From contig UQMC01000106.1 of assembly GCA_900542115.1 (NCBI GenBank), positions 1 through 6,579 of the forward strand: a stretch of DNA of 6,579 nt. Reading direction: 5' to 3'. This DNA comes from an uncultured Oscillibacter sp. Lineage in GTDB: Bacteria > Bacillota > Clostridia > Oscillospirales > Oscillospiraceae. The translations under genes and the position numbers were made by a program. Positions 5,323 to 6,579 of the stretch are shown here, one piece after another; the first letter of the stretch is position 1; every line of letters starts with the position of its first letter. A model generated the notes under the pieces. That model saw only the letters and a list, made by a program, of their open reading frames with translations. It did no database searches and had not been told where the DNA came from.

Positions 5323-6255
5323 TTATAGTCCTGCCTTTTCCGTAAGCCAGCTGTAAATATCCCGCTGAATTTGTTCATGCTCCGCTTCCTTTAAAATTTC
5401 ATGACGCAGTCCCGGATACAGCTTTACAGTCACATCCTCCATTCCGGCCTTGCGGAAGGCATCGGCGGCGCGCTTTACACCCTTTCCGCAGTCGCCTACC
5501 ATATCCATATCGCCGGAAACGAATAAAACCGGCGTATGGCGGTTCATTTTGCGGATATTGGCTGAATCACAGACAAAGCGGATGCCGGAGAGCATTTCCC
5601 GGAACAATCCGGCAGTGGCATTGCCCTGACAGAGCGGATCAGCAAGATAGGCGTCTACATTGTCGGGATTTGCGGAGAGCCAGTCCATCGCGGTGCGGTT
5701 GGGGGCAAAGCGGCGGTTGTAGATGCCGAAGGACGCCCTGGTCGCCAGCTCGCTGGGGCGGTTTTCACCGTTGCGGCGGCACTCTCCGCGGATGGCGGCC
5801 ATAGCGGCCGCAGTCACGGTGGGGCTCAGATGGCCGGTTCCCATGATGACCGCGCCGTTTACCGTGCCGGGGTAGCGAATGAGATAGGTCCGGGCCAAAA
5901 ATGACCCCATGGAATGTCCCAGCAGGAAATAGGGGAGGTCGGGAAATTGGCTGTGGGTCAGTTTGCGGAGCTGTTCCAGATCGTCCACCACATAGTTCCA
6001 ACTGCCCTGCGGGCCGAAATAGAACCAGGGCGCACCCTCCGCAACGGACAGGCCGTGACCGATATGGTCATTTCCCACCACGGCAAAGCCCTGCTCCGTC
6101 AGATATTGCGCAAAGGGCTCATAGCGCAGAACATATTCGGAAATGCCGTGAGCAATCTGCAAAACGGCCACAGGGGTGCCGTCTGGCAGCCATGAAACGG
6201 CGTGGATATTTGTTTTACTGTCGGCTGAGGGAAAAGTAAATTCGTGTTTCACCAT
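5323..6255 (-). CDS. alpha/beta hydrolase, monoacylglycerol lipase/lysophospholipase type
   Basis: Cytoplasmic serine hydrolase of 310 aa (Hydrolase_4/PldB-like, usual length about 300). The oxyanion region is IAHGISEYVLRYEPFAQYL (34-52) and the NDHIGHGLS motif is at 62-70. The nucleophile elbow GHSMGS puts Ser115 at the active site, the acid is D251 in SGDMDMVGD, and the base is H285 in GLRHEIL, so the triad is complete. The cap region is about 140-235. Likely substrates are acylglycerols, lysophospholipids or short esters; the true substrate cannot be read from sequence. No signal peptide. ATG 6255 is preceded by AGGAGG (6264-6269) at 8 nt. It appears monocistronic, with its own terminator at 5210-5241. 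It is on the same strand as the padR operon but separated from it, and divergent from the truncated gene at the right edge. Confidence 0.93.
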   Translation of the reverse strand: MVKHEFTFPSADSKTNIHAVSWLPDGTPVAVLQIAHGISEYVLRYEPFAQYLTEQGFAVVGNDHIGHGLSVAEGAPWFYFGPQGSWNYVVDDLEQLRKLTHSQFPDLPYFLLGHSMGSFLARTYLIRYPGTVNGAVIMGTGHLSPTVTAAAMAAIRGECRRNGENRPSELATRASFGIYNRRFAPNRTAMDWLSANPDNVDAYLADPLCQGNATAGLFREMLSGIRFVCDSANIRKMNRHTPVLFVSGDMDMVGDCGKGVKRAADAFRKAGMEDVTVKLYPGLRHEILKEAEHEQIQRDIYSWLTEKAGL

Positions 6256-6349
6256 GGTGCATTCCTCCTGCTTTCAGCGGTAGTTTACCACATTTCCAAG
6301 AAAATTACCAGCGTTCGACTTATCAACGGAAAACAAATTGTGAACACCA

Positions 6350-6378
6350 TTGCGTTTTTCGTTTGCCGGCGCTATACT
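6350..6378 (+). promoter_or_regulatory. promoter of the truncated gene at the right edge
   Basis: TTGCGT (6350-6355), 17-bp spacer and TATACT (6373-6378; 5/6 of consensus) point to transcription starting near 6385, about 47 nt before the ATG at 6432. The -35 is weak (3/6). The 176-bp divergent gap also has to hold the hydrolase promoter on the other strand, for which I see no convincing boxes. Confidence 0.55.
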
Positions 6379-6431
6379 AAAGATATGAGATTTCCGGTCA
6401 AGTGTACCGAATTGTGAAAGGAGCGCTTAAT

Positions 6432-6509
6432 ATGGCATTTTTTGAGGAATTGGGACGCAAGGCAAAGGACGTAGCAGCCGTGGCGGCGGACAAGGCCAAG
6501 GATATGGCG
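6432..6509 (+). CDS. N-terminus of a small amphipathic protein, cut by contig end
   Basis: Twenty-six codons, MAFFEELGRKAKDVAAVA and on to KDMA at 6509, are genomic. The ATG has AAAGGAG (6417-6423) 8 nt upstream and a promoter at 6350-6378, so the start is well supported. The peptide is a Lys/Ala/Asp-rich amphipathic helix. In Clostridia this kind of opening is found on small proteins with an N-terminal coiled coil and sometimes a C-terminal zinc ribbon; that resemblance is from memory and weak. Translation remains open past 6509 but from there the codons are adapter (RSEEHTSEVQS and on), so nothing beyond 26 residues should be believed. Confidence 0.7.
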
Positions 6510-6579
6510 AGATCGGAAGAGCACACGTCTGAAGTCCAGTCACGGCTACATCTCGTATGCCGTCTTCTGCTTGAAAAAA
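6510..6579. other. Illumina TruSeq index adapter (artefact)
   Basis: AGATCGGAAGAGC at 6510-6522 begins the TruSeq read-2 adapter. It continues to CAGTCAC at 6537-6543, then the six-base index GGCTAC (6544-6549, which I recall as TruSeq index 11), then the P7 flow-cell sequence to 6573 and a six-base A tail (6574-6579) typical of reading past the library end. One base differs from the standard adapter (G instead of C at 6534), most likely a read error. The A at 6510 may be the A-tail base added in library preparation. Confidence 0.98.

Noticed and set aside
5901..6239. + strand open frames opposite the alpha/beta hydrolase
   Set aside because: The - strand frame has a complete catalytic triad and ribosome site; the antisense frames have composition typical of shadows.
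6270..6330. - strand promoter for the hydrolase (TGG-TAAACT or TTGATA boxes)
   Set aside because: The best pairings match consensus at only 3-4 of 6 positions, so I do not report it as a feature even though a promoter must lie in this gap.

Overview
The window is an assembled bacterial contig whose two ends are Illumina library adapter rather than genome. Bases 1-51 match the P5/read-1 side, and bases 6510-6579 match a TruSeq index adapter with barcode GGCTAC and a short A tail. The biological sequence is therefore about 52-6509. Gene order, AGGAGG-type ribosome sites and protein flavour suggest a moderately GC-rich gut Clostridia member (Oscillospiraceae/Ruminococcaceae-like). That placement is inference; no marker here fixes the genus.

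Region 1 (52-1905, + strand) is a housekeeping lipid/RNA block: the 3' two thirds of plsX (phosphate acyltransferase), then acpP (acyl carrier protein), then rnc (ribonuclease III). This is the familiar Firmicutes plsX-(fab)-acpP-rnc order, without fabD/fabG between plsX and acpP and without smc/ftsY after rnc. acpP has its own near-consensus sigma-A promoter. A GC-rich hairpin sits between acpP and the rnc ribosome site. A strong 13-bp hairpin ends rnc and also serves the convergent operon on the other strand.

Region 2 (1912-5190, - strand, read right to left) is a three-gene operon: a PadR-type repressor, then two tandem paralogous membrane proteins. Each paralog has an N-terminal cytoplasmic DUF2812-like domain, five predicted membrane segments and a C-terminal extracytoplasmic domain. 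The PadR stop and the first membrane gene's start overlap as ATGA, and 20 bp separate the two membrane genes. The promoter has two copies of a 15-bp palindrome (TATCGA-N3-TCGATA): one fills the -35/-10 spacer and the other lies just downstream of the predicted start of transcription. This looks like a self-contained, autoregulated membrane system of unknown function and is the best candidate here for something undescribed.

Region 3 (5210-6509) holds a - strand alpha/beta hydrolase of the monoacylglycerol lipase/lysophospholipase type with its own terminator. Divergently, on the + strand, there is a promoter, ribosome site and first 26 codons of a small protein cut off by the right-hand adapter. 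Its open frame runs on into adapter sequence and gives a spurious tail.

No tRNA, rRNA, CRISPR array, transposase or phage gene was seen.
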